The position numbers were made by a program, and so were the translations under genes. A model generated the notes under the pieces. It did not search any database. It saw nothing but the letters and a program-made list of their open reading frames with translations, and was not told the DNA's origin. A stretch of DNA of 64,000 nt. It comes from Actinoplanes utahensis. GTDB lineage: Bacteria; Actinomycetota; Actinomycetes; Mycobacteriales; Micromonosporaceae. This document shows, piece by piece, positions 42,809 through 50,520 of the stretch (position 1 is its first letter; the number at the start of each line of letters is the position of its first letter). Location: the NCBI RefSeq assembly GCF_016862455.1, contig NZ_BOMZ01000091.1, positions 62,001-126,000 of the forward strand, written 5' to 3'.

Positions 42809-42840
42809 CCGCAACGGGCATGCATGAGTGGCACCCGGGG
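42802..42840 (+). repeat. Dispersed intergenic repeat, copy 1
   Basis: A 39-base sequence starting at the kinase stop codon and covering the intergenic space. A near-identical copy (one-base indel) lies in inverted orientation at 57196-57234. Both copies contain an ATG opening the peptide MHEWHPG; here the ORF runs 35 codons (42820-42927). No ribosome-binding site is visible. Confidence 0.75.
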
Positions 42841-42976
42841 ACGTCCGGGAGGGGACGCCTGCCCCGGTCGGCCGGCACTTCCTCCACCTGCTCGGACTCC
42901 GTGATCGCGATGCGCGAACCACACTGATGGGAACGCCGTTTCGCTAGAGGATACGGCTTCGTGCGGTCGCCGCCCG

Positions 42977-44545
42977 GTGTTCACGCCACGCTCACCTCGA
43001 CCGGGTTGGATATCGGTGGTGATCTCCGTCCTGGTCGAATGGCTCACCGCCCAGCAAGGTGTCGGCAGCCTCATCGCGGCGCTCGTGCTGATCGTCGGCG
43101 TCACCGTCTTCAACCAGTACCAGGCCCGCCGCAAACGGGTGCTGTCGTTCCGGGTCCGGTTCAACTCGCCCCTCGGATTCAGCCCCGACTACGCCAAGAG
43201 CGTCGCCCGGGTGATGGACCGCGACAACACCCACATCGCCGAACCCGCGCTCGTCGTGGTCCGGGTCAAGAACGTCGGCCGCACCCCGATCCACGAACGC
43301 GACTACAAGACCCTGAAACTCGAATTCGCCGGCCGGCCCACCATCGCCGCCGGAACCACCGAGGAGAAACCCGACGGCCTCGTCGACGACCTGAAGGACT
43401 TCGACTGGAAGGTCGGCGACGAAACCCTGCAACTGCCGCGGATCGGCCTCAACCCCGGCGACGAGTACAAGGTGGTCGTCCTGCTCTCCAACGCGGGCGC
43501 CCCACCCAACCCGCCGGCGAAACCGATCGCCCGGCTCTCCGAAGGCGGCATCGTCACCCAGGCCGACAACCCGCGAACCCGGCGAACCATCATCGCCGGC
43601 GCCGCCCTGAGCATCCTGCTCGCCGGCGCGCTCGTGGCGACCCTGCTGTTCGTCGAATCCACGCCGTTCCGGCGCGACGCCCCGGTCTGCGCCTCCGGCG
43701 AACTCACCGTGGAAGGCTCCAGCGCCTTCGCCGGAATCGCCGCCCACCTGGCCAAGCAATACATGACCTACTGCGGCGACGCGAAGATCACGGTGATCGC
43801 CGCCGGCAGCTTCGAAGGCCTCGACCACCTGCAGAACGCCGCACCCGAACAGCGGCCCCGGCGGCTCGCCCTCGCCGACGGCAAGTTCATCGGCTTCTCC
43901 GAACTGGTGCCGGCCCGCGGCGTGGCCGTCGTCCCGTACAGCATCGTGGTCCACAACAACGTGCCCGTCAGCGACCTGCCCCCGCAAGCCCTGCAACGGA
44001 TCTTCCACGGTGAAGCCGCCGACTGGCGCGACATCCTCCCGACACTGCCGTCCGCCCCACTGCGGGTCGTCGCCCGCGACGACCGTTCCGGCAGCCGCCG
44101 CGCCCTGGAAACCCACGTGCTGAAGACCCGCCAGGCAGGCGCCACCAGCGACTCGTGCGACGTGCTCCGCGAGGGCGTCCCCGCCACCGAGCCGGTCATC
44201 TGCGAACAGACCACCACCAGCGACGTGCTCGCCAAGGTACGCACCCGCCCCGGCGCCGTCGGTTACGTCGACACCCCGAACGCGCTGCTCACCCCCGGCG
44301 TGAAACAACTCCGCCTGGCCGGTCGCGCCGCCACCATCGACGACATTCGAGCCGGCTACCCCTTCTGGACCGTCGAATACCTCTACAGCTACGGCGACCT
44401 GGACAAGACCGACCCGCTCACCCGCTCCTTCGCCAACTACCTGATCGACGCGGAGGCCCGCTCGATGATCGCCGCCCAGCAGTACGCCCCATGCGTCCGC
44501 ACCGACGGCACTCCCGAGCCGCTGTGCACCACTCCCCGCGAGTGA
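42977..44545 (+). CDS. Membrane-anchored PstS-like (phosphate-binding-protein fold) protein
   Basis: A 522-residue protein with an N-terminal membrane helix (GVGSLIAALVLIVGVTVF), a cytosolic beta-rich part of about 150 residues (EPALVVVRVKNVGRTPIHER) and a second membrane helix (TIIAGAALSILLAGALVATL). The extracellular domain of about 280 residues resembles PstS: LTVEGSSAFAGIAAHLAKQY, FSELVPARGVAVVPYSIVVH, LQRIFHGEAADWRDI, ARDDRSGSRRALETHV, GAVGYVDTPNA. It is not a lipoprotein and has no transporter genes, so it is probably a ligand sensor for the operon. It starts about 170-210 bases after the kinase; GTG at 43016 or 43019 are possible later starts. Ligand unknown. Confidence 0.8.
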   Translation: MFTPRSPRPGWISVVISVLVEWLTAQQGVGSLIAALVLIVGVTVFNQYQARRKRVLSFRVRFNSPLGFSPDYAKSVARVMDRDNTHIAEPALVVVRVKNVGRTPIHERDYKTLKLEFAGRPTIAAGTTEEKPDGLVDDLKDFDWKVGDETLQLPRIGLNPGDEYKVVVLLSNAGAPPNPPAKPIARLSEGGIVTQADNPRTRRTIIAGAALSILLAGALVATLLFVESTPFRRDAPVCASGELTVEGSSAFAGIAAHLAKQYMTYCGDAKITVIAAGSFEGLDHLQNAAPEQRPRRLALADGKFIGFSELVPARGVAVVPYSIVVHNNVPVSDLPPQALQRIFHGEAADWRDILPTLPSAPLRVVARDDRSGSRRALETHVLKTRQAGATSDSCDVLREGVPATEPVICEQTTTSDVLAKVRTRPGAVGYVDTPNALLTPGVKQLRLAGRAATIDDIRAGYPFWTVEYLYSYGDLDKTDPLTRSFANYLIDAEARSMIAAQQYAPCVRTDGTPEPLCTTPRE

Positions 44546-44957
44546 CCCATACCGCCCCGCCCCGCTCACCCCGCCTCCCGCAGGCCGAGTTGCCGCGTGC
44601 CCCACCCGGTGCCGCACCGTCTCTCCCGCGTGCCGACGCCGATGCAGCGACGGCGCCGCATCGGGAGCGGTCAGTGACTCCGCCACCCGCAGGCACTCCA
44701 CGCACGGCGGCAAGGCGGCGATGTCGGTGCAGGTGTCACGAAGGCGTATGTCGTACGACATGGTGATCGCCTCTTGGTCCTCGCCCCAGACCGGACGTTC
44801 CGGGGTCGAGCACAGCGTGCAACCGATCGCGCCGCCATCCCCGCCGGGAGCGTCGTCGAGGTCCACCGACAGATGCCGCAAGGTGCCGTCCGTGGTCTTC
44901 CCCGCCACCGGGCGCCCGTGCCGACGAACCCTATCCATGCCCCCGCAAACGTGCTGC
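44546..44957. other. Region with a possible small Cys-rich reading frame on the minus strand
   Basis: The minus frame from ATG 44938 reads like protein for about 90 codons (LRHLSVDLDDAPGGDGGAIG, then CTLC, MSYDIRLRDTCTDIAALPPC, VECLRVAESL), with paired Cys resembling a small zinc-binding protein. However, no stop occurs until deep inside the antisense of the PstS-like gene, and the sequence becomes low-complexity after about 44650. Either a degraded small gene or chance. Nothing else is supported here. Confidence 0.35.
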
Positions 44958-45899
44958 TCAGGCCGCCTGATCGAGGCGCCGGCGCTGATCGCTGCTGAGG
45001 ACCACCCGGTCCGCCTGCAGTGCCTCGTCCAGCTGTGCCGGTGTGCTGACCCCGACGATGGGGGTGACCGCCGGGTCGCCGGTCGCCATCCAGGCGAGCA
45101 CCACCTGATTGCGGCTGACGCCGAGCTCGTCGGCGACCTCGGCCAGTGCGGTGAGGCGGCGGTCCGTGCCCGGATGCTGGTACGCCTCGGGCAGCGGCCG
45201 GTCCGGGCGGGTGTAGGCGCCGTTGATCAGCGGCGTGTACGCCCACATCGCGATGCCGGGTTCGGAGCGGGCGTAGTCCAGGGCCTCCGGTGTCAGGAGC
45301 CGGTGCCCCTGGTCGGGGAGTTCGGCGCCGGGGCGCGGTTCGACGTACGACCAGCGCAGTTGAAGTGCCGTGTATCCGGCGACTCCCTGCTGGGCGGCCA
45401 GCCGCCGGGCCCGCTCGACACGCCAGACCGCGTGGTTGGAGGCGCCGAGCCGGGCCACCAGCCCGTCCTGCACCAGTTCACCGAACGCGGCCACGGTCTC
45501 CTCCAGCGGGACCGCCCGGTCCTCGCCGTGCGCCCAGTACAGATCGAGCCGGTCGGTGTTCAGCCGTTTCAGGCTCTCCCGCACCGCCGACCGGATCACC
45601 GGCCCGGACAGGCCCTCGGCGGACTCCGGCCACCGGCCGGGAATGGTCGGCTGGTACCGCACCTTCGTGCTGATCCGCACCCGGTCGCGCATCCCCGGCC
45701 GGGATGCCAGCCACCGTCCGATGAGCGCCTCGCTCTGGCCGCCGACACCGCTGGGGTCGGCCCAGAACGCGTAGTTGTTGGCGGTGTCGATCCAGGTGCC
45801 GCCCTGATCCACGAACCGGTCCAGCAACGCCATCGACGAGGTCTCGTCCAGCCGGGTGCCGAAGTACATCGCCCCGAGAACCATGCTGCGTTCCGTCAT
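44958..45899 (-). CDS. Aldo/keto reductase
   Basis: A 313-residue NADPH-dependent oxidoreductase of the AKR (TIM-barrel) superfamily. Landmarks are GTWIDTANNYAFWAD (catalytic Asp/Tyr region), ISTKVRYQPTIPG (Lys), LDLYWAHGEDRAVPLEET (His), GASNHAVWRVERARRLA, and VTPIVGVSTPAQLDEAL for cofactor binding. GGAAGGGG lies just upstream of the ATG. It is a single gene; the minus-strand SARP regulator lies 83 bases upstream and could be co-transcribed. Substrate cannot be told. Confidence 0.9.
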   Translation of the reverse strand: MTERSMVLGAMYFGTRLDETSSMALLDRFVDQGGTWIDTANNYAFWADPSGVGGQSEALIGRWLASRPGMRDRVRISTKVRYQPTIPGRWPESAEGLSGPVIRSAVRESLKRLNTDRLDLYWAHGEDRAVPLEETVAAFGELVQDGLVARLGASNHAVWRVERARRLAAQQGVAGYTALQLRWSYVEPRPGAELPDQGHRLLTPEALDYARSEPGIAMWAYTPLINGAYTRPDRPLPEAYQHPGTDRRLTALAEVADELGVSRNQVVLAWMATGDPAVTPIVGVSTPAQLDEALQADRVVLSSDQRRRLDQAA

Positions 45900-45982
45900 A
45901 GCCGTCCCCTTCCTTCCTGCGGGCTGACGGCGATCACGTTTCCACCTGGAGCGCACTCCAGGTCAAGAGTGATCGAGGGCGG

Positions 45983-46627
45983 TCAGGGCAGGGTGCTCCA
46001 GTCGGGCGGGAACAGATCGTGGCCCGCCCAGGGATCGACCGGCTCGGCGTGGTCGGGCGCCGGCGTGGCGGCGGGTGTGGTGGCGGGCGCGGTGGCGGCG
46101 GGTGTGGCCAGGATCGGTTTGGCGAGAAGCTGGGAGGCGGTGGCGCGTTCCTCCTTGAGACGGGCCCGGGCCGACTCGAAGTACGGGCCGGTCAGGCCGG
46201 ACAGTGGCTCCTCCTGCCAGCGGTCGAGCACCGCCCGTACCTCCTGGGTGCCGTCGCCGTGGGTGCCGGTCTGGTGTTCGCTGCGGGCCCGGTCCAGCGC
46301 GGCGCGGAAGACGCCGGTGTCGACGGCGTTGTCGCCGGTGCGCAGAACGTACCCGTCGTCGGTGTGGGCGAGCAGGGCGGTGCGCTGCGGGTCGAGGATG
46401 CGGCGCAGCGTGCCGATGTAGCGCAGCACGATGTCGTCGCCGTTCTCCGGCGGGTCGCCGTTCCAGAGGGTGTGGACGATCTGCGCCAGCGGGACGGGGC
46501 GGCCGGCGTGCAGCAGCAGGAGCGCGAGGACCGCTTGTTGCCGGACATGTCCGAGATCGAGTTCTTCGTCGCCGCGGTAGGCACGGACCCGGCCGAGGAT
46601 CTCGAACCGTAACCGGCCGTCATTCAT
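45983..46627 (-). CDS. Short SARP/AfsR-type transcriptional regulator
   Basis: A 214-residue protein. The N-terminal OmpR-like winged helix is LRFEILGRVRAYRGDEELDL, then RQQAVLALLLLHAGRPVPLA, LWNGDPPENGDDIVLRYIGT and LRRILDPQ. A shortened BTAD-like part follows (DDGYVLRTGDNAVDTGVFRA, LDRWQEEPLSGLTGPYFESA). The tail is Ala/Thr/Pro-rich and ends in WAGHDLFPPDWSTLP. SARPs activate secondary-metabolite operons by binding direct repeats, but no biosynthetic cluster is visible here. ATG at 46627 is chosen; a GTG at 46645 has a better GGGGGAAA upstream and is a fair alternative. Confidence 0.82.
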   Translation of the reverse strand: MNDGRLRFEILGRVRAYRGDEELDLGHVRQQAVLALLLLHAGRPVPLAQIVHTLWNGDPPENGDDIVLRYIGTLRRILDPQRTALLAHTDDGYVLRTGDNAVDTGVFRAALDRARSEHQTGTHGDGTQEVRAVLDRWQEEPLSGLTGPYFESARARLKEERATASQLLAKPILATPAATAPATTPAATPAPDHAEPVDPWAGHDLFPPDWSTLP

Positions 46628-46722
46628 CGCGACATCCCCATCCACCAGCGGCTTTCCCCCACGGCTGCAGCATAACGACAGCCGTGCGGCGCCCCCGGTG
46701 GAGCACCGCACGGCTGTGACGT

Positions 46723-47496
46723 TCACCGGCCGACGAAGTGCGGTGTCTCCTTCGCCAGGAACGCGGCGGCGGCGGTGTGGAAGTCGGTGCTGGCCAGCAG
46801 CGCCGACTGGCCGGTCAGTTCGCGTTGCAGGGCGCCTTCGAGGTCGCCGAGGGTGGCGGCGTTGACCGCCTGTTTCGTCGCGGTGAGGGCGAGGGGGGCG
46901 GCCGTCGACAGGCGGGTGACGAGGGTGTCGAGGGCGGGCTGGAGTTCGCCGGGTTCCACCACACGATGGACGAGGCCCCAGGCGGCGGCGGTGGTGGCGG
47001 GCAGTCGTTCGCCGAGCAGGGACAGGGCCATCGCCCGGGCCCGGCCGACGCCGGCCGGGACGAGCAGGGTGGCGCCGCCGTCCGGCATCAGGCCGACGTT
47101 GACGAAGGCGAGCTGGAAGAACGCGGTGCTCGAGGCGAGCACCAGGTCGCAGGCGAGGGCGATGGAGCAGCCGACCCCGGCGGCGGGCCCGTGCACGGCG
47201 GCGACGATCGGCCGGGGTACGGCGAGCAGCGCCCGGATCAGCCGGTTCGCGGCCTGCACGGTGGCCTCGGGGGAGGTGACCGCGGCGGCGCTGCCGAGGT
47301 CGGCGCCGGCGCTGAAGGCACGTCCGGCGCCGGAGAGCACGAGGACGCGTACGTCCGGGTCCGTCCCCGCCTCGGTGACCAGATCCGCCAGGTCGTCGAG
47401 GACGGCCTCGGTGACCGCGTTGAGCACGCGCGGCCGGTTCAGGGTGATCCGCAGGACCGGCCCGTCGTGGTGCACGCCGATGTCGTCGGTGGTCAT
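46723..47496 (-). CDS. Enoyl-CoA hydratase/isomerase family protein
   Basis: A 257-residue crotonase-fold protein. VLRITLNRPRVLNAVTEAVL is the family start, GAGRAFSAGADLGSA and VHGPAAGVGCSIALACDLVL form the oxyanion hole, and FVNVGLMPDGGATLLVPAGV covers the active site. The position of the second catalytic Glu is MPDGG, so the exact reaction (hydratase or isomerase) is uncertain. Last gene of the SDR-NMO-ECH operon; the ATG overlaps the previous stop (ATGA). Confidence 0.9.
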   Translation of the reverse strand: MTTDDIGVHHDGPVLRITLNRPRVLNAVTEAVLDDLADLVTEAGTDPDVRVLVLSGAGRAFSAGADLGSAAAVTSPEATVQAANRLIRALLAVPRPIVAAVHGPAAGVGCSIALACDLVLASSTAFFQLAFVNVGLMPDGGATLLVPAGVGRARAMALSLLGERLPATTAAAWGLVHRVVEPGELQPALDTLVTRLSTAAPLALTATKQAVNAATLGDLEGALQRELTGQSALLASTDFHTAAAAFLAKETPHFVGR

Positions 47497-48485
47497 GCGG
47501 GCACCTCGGCGGTGACGGCACGCAGCCGGTTCTGGATGAGCGAGACGGCTTCGGTGACGATCCGGTCGATCAGCTCCGCGCAGGTGGGGATGTCGTGGAT
47601 CAGTCCCTGCACCATGCCGACGGTCCAGATGCCGGCGTCCAGGTCGCCGTTCTCGAACACCTTCCGGCCGCGGGATCCGGCGACCAGTTGGGCGATGTCC
47701 GGGAACGCGCCACCGTCCCGCAGGATCTCGACGACCTCCCGGCTGACCGCGTTGCCGGCGACCCGGGCGGTGTTGCGCAGCTGCCGGAAGATCAGCTGGG
47801 TGCCGCGTTCGTCGCCGTCCACGATGGCCTGCTTGACCTTGTCGTGGATCGGGGACTCGGTGGTGCACATGAACCGGCTGCCCATGTTGATGCCGTCGGC
47901 GCCGAGGGCCAGCGCCGCGACGAGCCCGCGGGCGTCGGCGAAACCGCCGGAGGCGAGCACCGGGATGCGCAGCCGGGCGGTGGCGGCCGGGATCAGCACG
48001 AGACCGGGCACGTCGTCCTCGCCGGGGTGCCCGGCGCATTCGAAACCGTCGATGCTGACCGCGTCCACGCCGACCTTCTCGGCTTTCCGGGCGTGGCGGA
48101 CGCTCGTACATTTGTGAATGATCTTGACGCCGTGGGACCGGAACATCTCCATGTGCGGTTCCGGGTTGGAGCCCGCCGTCTCCACGATCGTCACGCCGGA
48201 GTCGACGATGACCCGGCGGTACTCGTCGTAGGGCGGCGGGGTGATCGCCGGCAGGATCGTCAGGTTGACGCCGAACGGCCGGTCGGTGAGCCGGCGGCAG
48301 CGCTCGATCTCGGCGGCCAGGTCCTTCGGGGTGGGCTGGGTCAGTGCGGTGATCATGCCGAGGCCGCCGGCCGAGGAGACCGCGGCGGCCAGTTCGGCCC
48401 GGCCGACCCACTGCATGCCGCCCTGCACGATGGGATGCCGGACGCCGAACGTCTCGGTGAACCGGGTGGTCAGCGCGGCGCTCAT
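47493..48485 (-). CDS. Nitronate monooxygenase/2-nitropropane dioxygenase family flavoprotein
   Basis: A 330-residue FMN-dependent TIM-barrel enzyme. Motifs are VRHPIVQGGMQWVGRAELAA, SSAGGLGMITAL, VIVDSGVTIVETAG, VDAVSIDGFECAGHPGEDDV, ASGGFADARGLVAALALGAD (phosphate-binding) and GSRFMCTTESP. It belongs to the NMO/FabK-like superfamily. In an operon with an SDR and an enoyl-CoA hydratase under a TetR gene it more likely acts on an acyl-CoA than on nitronates; that is inferred. Four-base overlaps on both sides. Confidence 0.87.
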   Translation of the reverse strand: MSAALTTRFTETFGVRHPIVQGGMQWVGRAELAAAVSSAGGLGMITALTQPTPKDLAAEIERCRRLTDRPFGVNLTILPAITPPPYDEYRRVIVDSGVTIVETAGSNPEPHMEMFRSHGVKIIHKCTSVRHARKAEKVGVDAVSIDGFECAGHPGEDDVPGLVLIPAATARLRIPVLASGGFADARGLVAALALGADGINMGSRFMCTTESPIHDKVKQAIVDGDERGTQLIFRQLRNTARVAGNAVSREVVEILRDGGAFPDIAQLVAGSRGRKVFENGDLDAGIWTVGMVQGLIHDIPTCAELIDRIVTEAVSLIQNRLRAVTAEVPA

Positions 48486-49246
48486 CGGGGCGCCATCCGG
48501 ATCGCGCCGTCGAGCCGGATCGTCTCGCCGTTGAGCATCGGGTTGCGCACGATGCTCAACGCGAGATCGGCGTACTCCTCAGGTCTCCCGAGCCGGGCCG
48601 GATGCGGCACCTGCGCGCCGAGCGAGGCGCGGGCCTCGTCCGGCAGCCCGGCCAGCATCGGCGTCTCGAACAGGCCGGGCGCGATGGTGACGACCCGGAT
48701 CAGCGAGCTGGCGAGCTCGCGGGCGACCGGCAGGGTGAGTGCGGCGACGCCGCCTTTGGACGCCGAGTACGCCGCCTGGCCGATCTGCCCGTCGAACGCC
48801 GCGACCGAGGCGGTGTTGACGATGACGCCGCGTTCGCCGTCGACCGGTTCGCCCCGGGCGATGCGTTCGGTGGCCAGACGGATGACGTTGAAAGTGCCGA
48901 TCAGATTCACTTCGACGGTACGGCGGAACAGGTCGAGCGGGAACACGCCCTTCTTGCCGACCACCCGGTGCGCCGACCCGATGCCCGCGCAGTTCACCAC
49001 CACGCGCAGCTGTCCCAGCCCGGCGGCCACGTCGAGGGCGGCGGTCACCGACTCCTCGCTCGTCACGTCGGCGGGGCTGAACCGGGCCGTGCCGCCGAGC
49101 CGTTCGGCCACGTCCTCGCCGTCGGAGGAGGGCAGGTCGACGATCACCACCGCCGCCCCGGCGGCGGCGAGGGCCCGCGCGGTGGCGAGGCCGAGGCCGG
49201 AGGCGCCGCCGGTGACGAGTGCGACGTCGTGCTGGGTCAGTCTCAC
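48482..49246 (-). CDS. Short-chain dehydrogenase (3-hydroxyacyl-CoA dehydrogenase type)
   Basis: A 254-residue classical SDR. Cofactor motif is VTGGASGLGLATARAL, acidic VIVDLPSSDG favours NAD, VNCAGIGSA is the NAG motif, and the catalytic Ser and YSASK are in NTASVAAFDGQIGQAAYSAS. The layout, including HRVVGKKGVFPLDLFRRTVE, matches the HSD10-like 3-hydroxyacyl-CoA dehydrogenases. First gene of the three-gene operon. A TetR gene lies upstream on the same strand, with an operator-like dyad between them. Confidence 0.9.
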   Translation of the reverse strand: MRLTQHDVALVTGGASGLGLATARALAAAGAAVVIVDLPSSDGEDVAERLGGTARFSPADVTSEESVTAALDVAAGLGQLRVVVNCAGIGSAHRVVGKKGVFPLDLFRRTVEVNLIGTFNVIRLATERIARGEPVDGERGVIVNTASVAAFDGQIGQAAYSASKGGVAALTLPVARELASSLIRVVTIAPGLFETPMLAGLPDEARASLGAQVPHPARLGRPEEYADLALSIVRNPMLNGETIRLDGAIRMAPR

Positions 49247-49322
49247 GGAGATCCCCTTCGCAGTCTGGCCGGACCGTGCGCGAGGCCGGTCCGCGCGTGC
49301 TGAGTCTCACCCCGCGACCTAG

Positions 49323-49344
49323 AAACAGTCAAGGCTGTCTGTTA
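49323..49344. promoter_or_regulatory. Imperfect palindrome, candidate TetR operator of the acyl-CoA operon
   Basis: AAACAGTCA (49323-49331) and TGTCTGTTA (49336-49344) form an imperfect dyad in an AT-rich stretch between the TetR gene and the SDR gene. TTGACT on the minus strand inside the dyad could be a -35 element. Fits repression by the adjacent TetR protein. Confidence 0.5.
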
Positions 49345-49352
49345 ATGGATCG

Positions 49353-50003
49353 TCATGCCAGGAGCGCGTGCCGGGCGATCTCCTTCCAGTGCTCCAGCAG
49401 CGGCTCGGACCGCGGATCCCGGGCGTCGAAGGCATAGCTCAACGCCGTACCCCGCATGCTGGTGAAGATCACTGGGCGGACCGGGAGGTAGAGCGGGCGC
49501 GCGACCAGCTCGGCTCCGAAGAGATGGTCCATCCGGGCCCAGATCGCCCGGCCCAGCCGCCGCTCGGCCGGCCGGATCGCCTCGGCGAGCGCGGGCTCGG
49601 TGCGGGAGGCGACCCACAGCTCGGTGGCCGCCCAGAAACTGGGCTCCTGGAACGTCGCCCACAGCACGTCCACCACCACGGCGATCCGCTCACCGGGACC
49701 GCGCGCCTCGGCGATCTGATCAGTGAGCGGTCCGGGCACCGGCTGCTCCAGCTGCGCCGCGAAGATGTGATGTGCCGCCGCGACCAGCAGCTCCTCCTTG
49801 GACGGGAACTGGTGCAGCATCCGCCCGCGCGACACCCCCGCCTCGGTCTGGATGGAGATGGTGCTGGTCCGGGCGTACCCGTCGCGCAGCAGGCAGGTGA
49901 CGGCGGCATCGAGGATCCGGGAGCGCGACTCCCTGGTCCGGTCGGCCCGCGGTCGGCCCCGCGCGGGCCCGGGGTCGGCGGCGGCCGCCGGCGTCATCGT
50001 CAT
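49353..50003 (-). CDS. TetR-family transcriptional regulator
   Basis: A 216-residue protein. The N-terminal helix-turn-helix is RSRILDAAVTCLLRDGYART then TISIQTEAGVSRGRMLHQFP and SKEELLVAAAHHIFA, typical TetR. The C-terminal ligand domain is helical (VVVDVLWATFQEPSFWAATE). The start is one of several clustered Met codons; I take the ATG at 50003. It lies just upstream of the SDR-NMO-ECH operon in the same direction and probably represses it in response to an acyl-CoA. Confidence 0.88.
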   Translation of the reverse strand: MTMTPAAAADPGPARGRPRADRTRESRSRILDAAVTCLLRDGYARTSTISIQTEAGVSRGRMLHQFPSKEELLVAAAHHIFAAQLEQPVPGPLTDQIAEARGPGERIAVVVDVLWATFQEPSFWAATELWVASRTEPALAEAIRPAERRLGRAIWARMDHLFGAELVARPLYLPVRPVIFTSMRGTALSYAFDARDPRSEPLLEHWKEIARHALLA

Positions 50004-50036
50004 GTCAGCGACAATACCGGTCAACGCTGACCGTCT

Positions 50037-50504
50037 TCAGGACCGTTGCGTGCAGACCGCATCGAGCGGCCCGGTGGTCCCCGGCCCGATCGCGAAACAG
50101 TAGTCGCTGTCGGGGTTCAGGCCGGCCACGGTGTAGCTGCCCACCCCGGCCGGCACCTGCCCGACCGGCCGGGGTTCCTGCTGGTGCCGGCCGGTGAAGA
50201 CGATCGGCGCGAACCCGCTGGTCGCCGCCCCGTCCCAACGGAGGGTGACCATGTCGCCCCGGTCGAGAAGGCTCAGGCCGATCGTTGCGGCCCGGATCGG
50301 CGCGGCCGCCGACGGCGAAACCTCGACGGGCTCCGGCGGCGTCGTCTCCCACGGCCGGGTCACCGAGGTCAGCGCGCTCACCGAGGCCACCGCGACGGCC
50401 ACCGCGACCGCCGGGACGATCACGATCCGCCCGCGCCGGGCGGGCGGCGCCGGGGCGACGCCGGCCCCGGGCGCCGGCAGCAGGTCCGGATCGGCGTCCA
50501 GCAC
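50037..50504 (-). CDS. Small membrane-anchored protein with fibronectin-III-like ectodomain
   Basis: A 155-residue protein. Basic residues then a single membrane helix (IVIVPAVAVAVAVASVSAL), a Pro-rich spacer, and about 80 residues resembling one FN3 domain (GDMVTLRWDGAATSGFAPIV, GSYTVAGLNPDSDYCFAIGP), ending with two Cys that may form a disulfide. GTG start without a clear Shine-Dalgarno, 16 bases after the XRE gene. Function unknown; perhaps co-transcribed with that regulator. Confidence 0.65.
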   Translation of the reverse strand: MLDADPDLLPAPGAGVAPAPPARRGRIVIVPAVAVAVAVASVSALTSVTRPWETTPPEPVEVSPSAAAPIRAATIGLSLLDRGDMVTLRWDGAATSGFAPIVFTGRHQQEPRPVGQVPAGVGSYTVAGLNPDSDYCFAIGPGTTGPLDAVCTQRS

Positions 50505-50520
50505 CGCCGCCGTAGGGATT

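Noticed and set aside
46723..49246. Steroid-ring catabolism (KstR2-type) operon
   Set aside because: SDR, NMO-like and enoyl-CoA hydratase genes under TetR recall it, but the NMO-like protein does not read like IpdC and ipdAB and fadE genes are absent.
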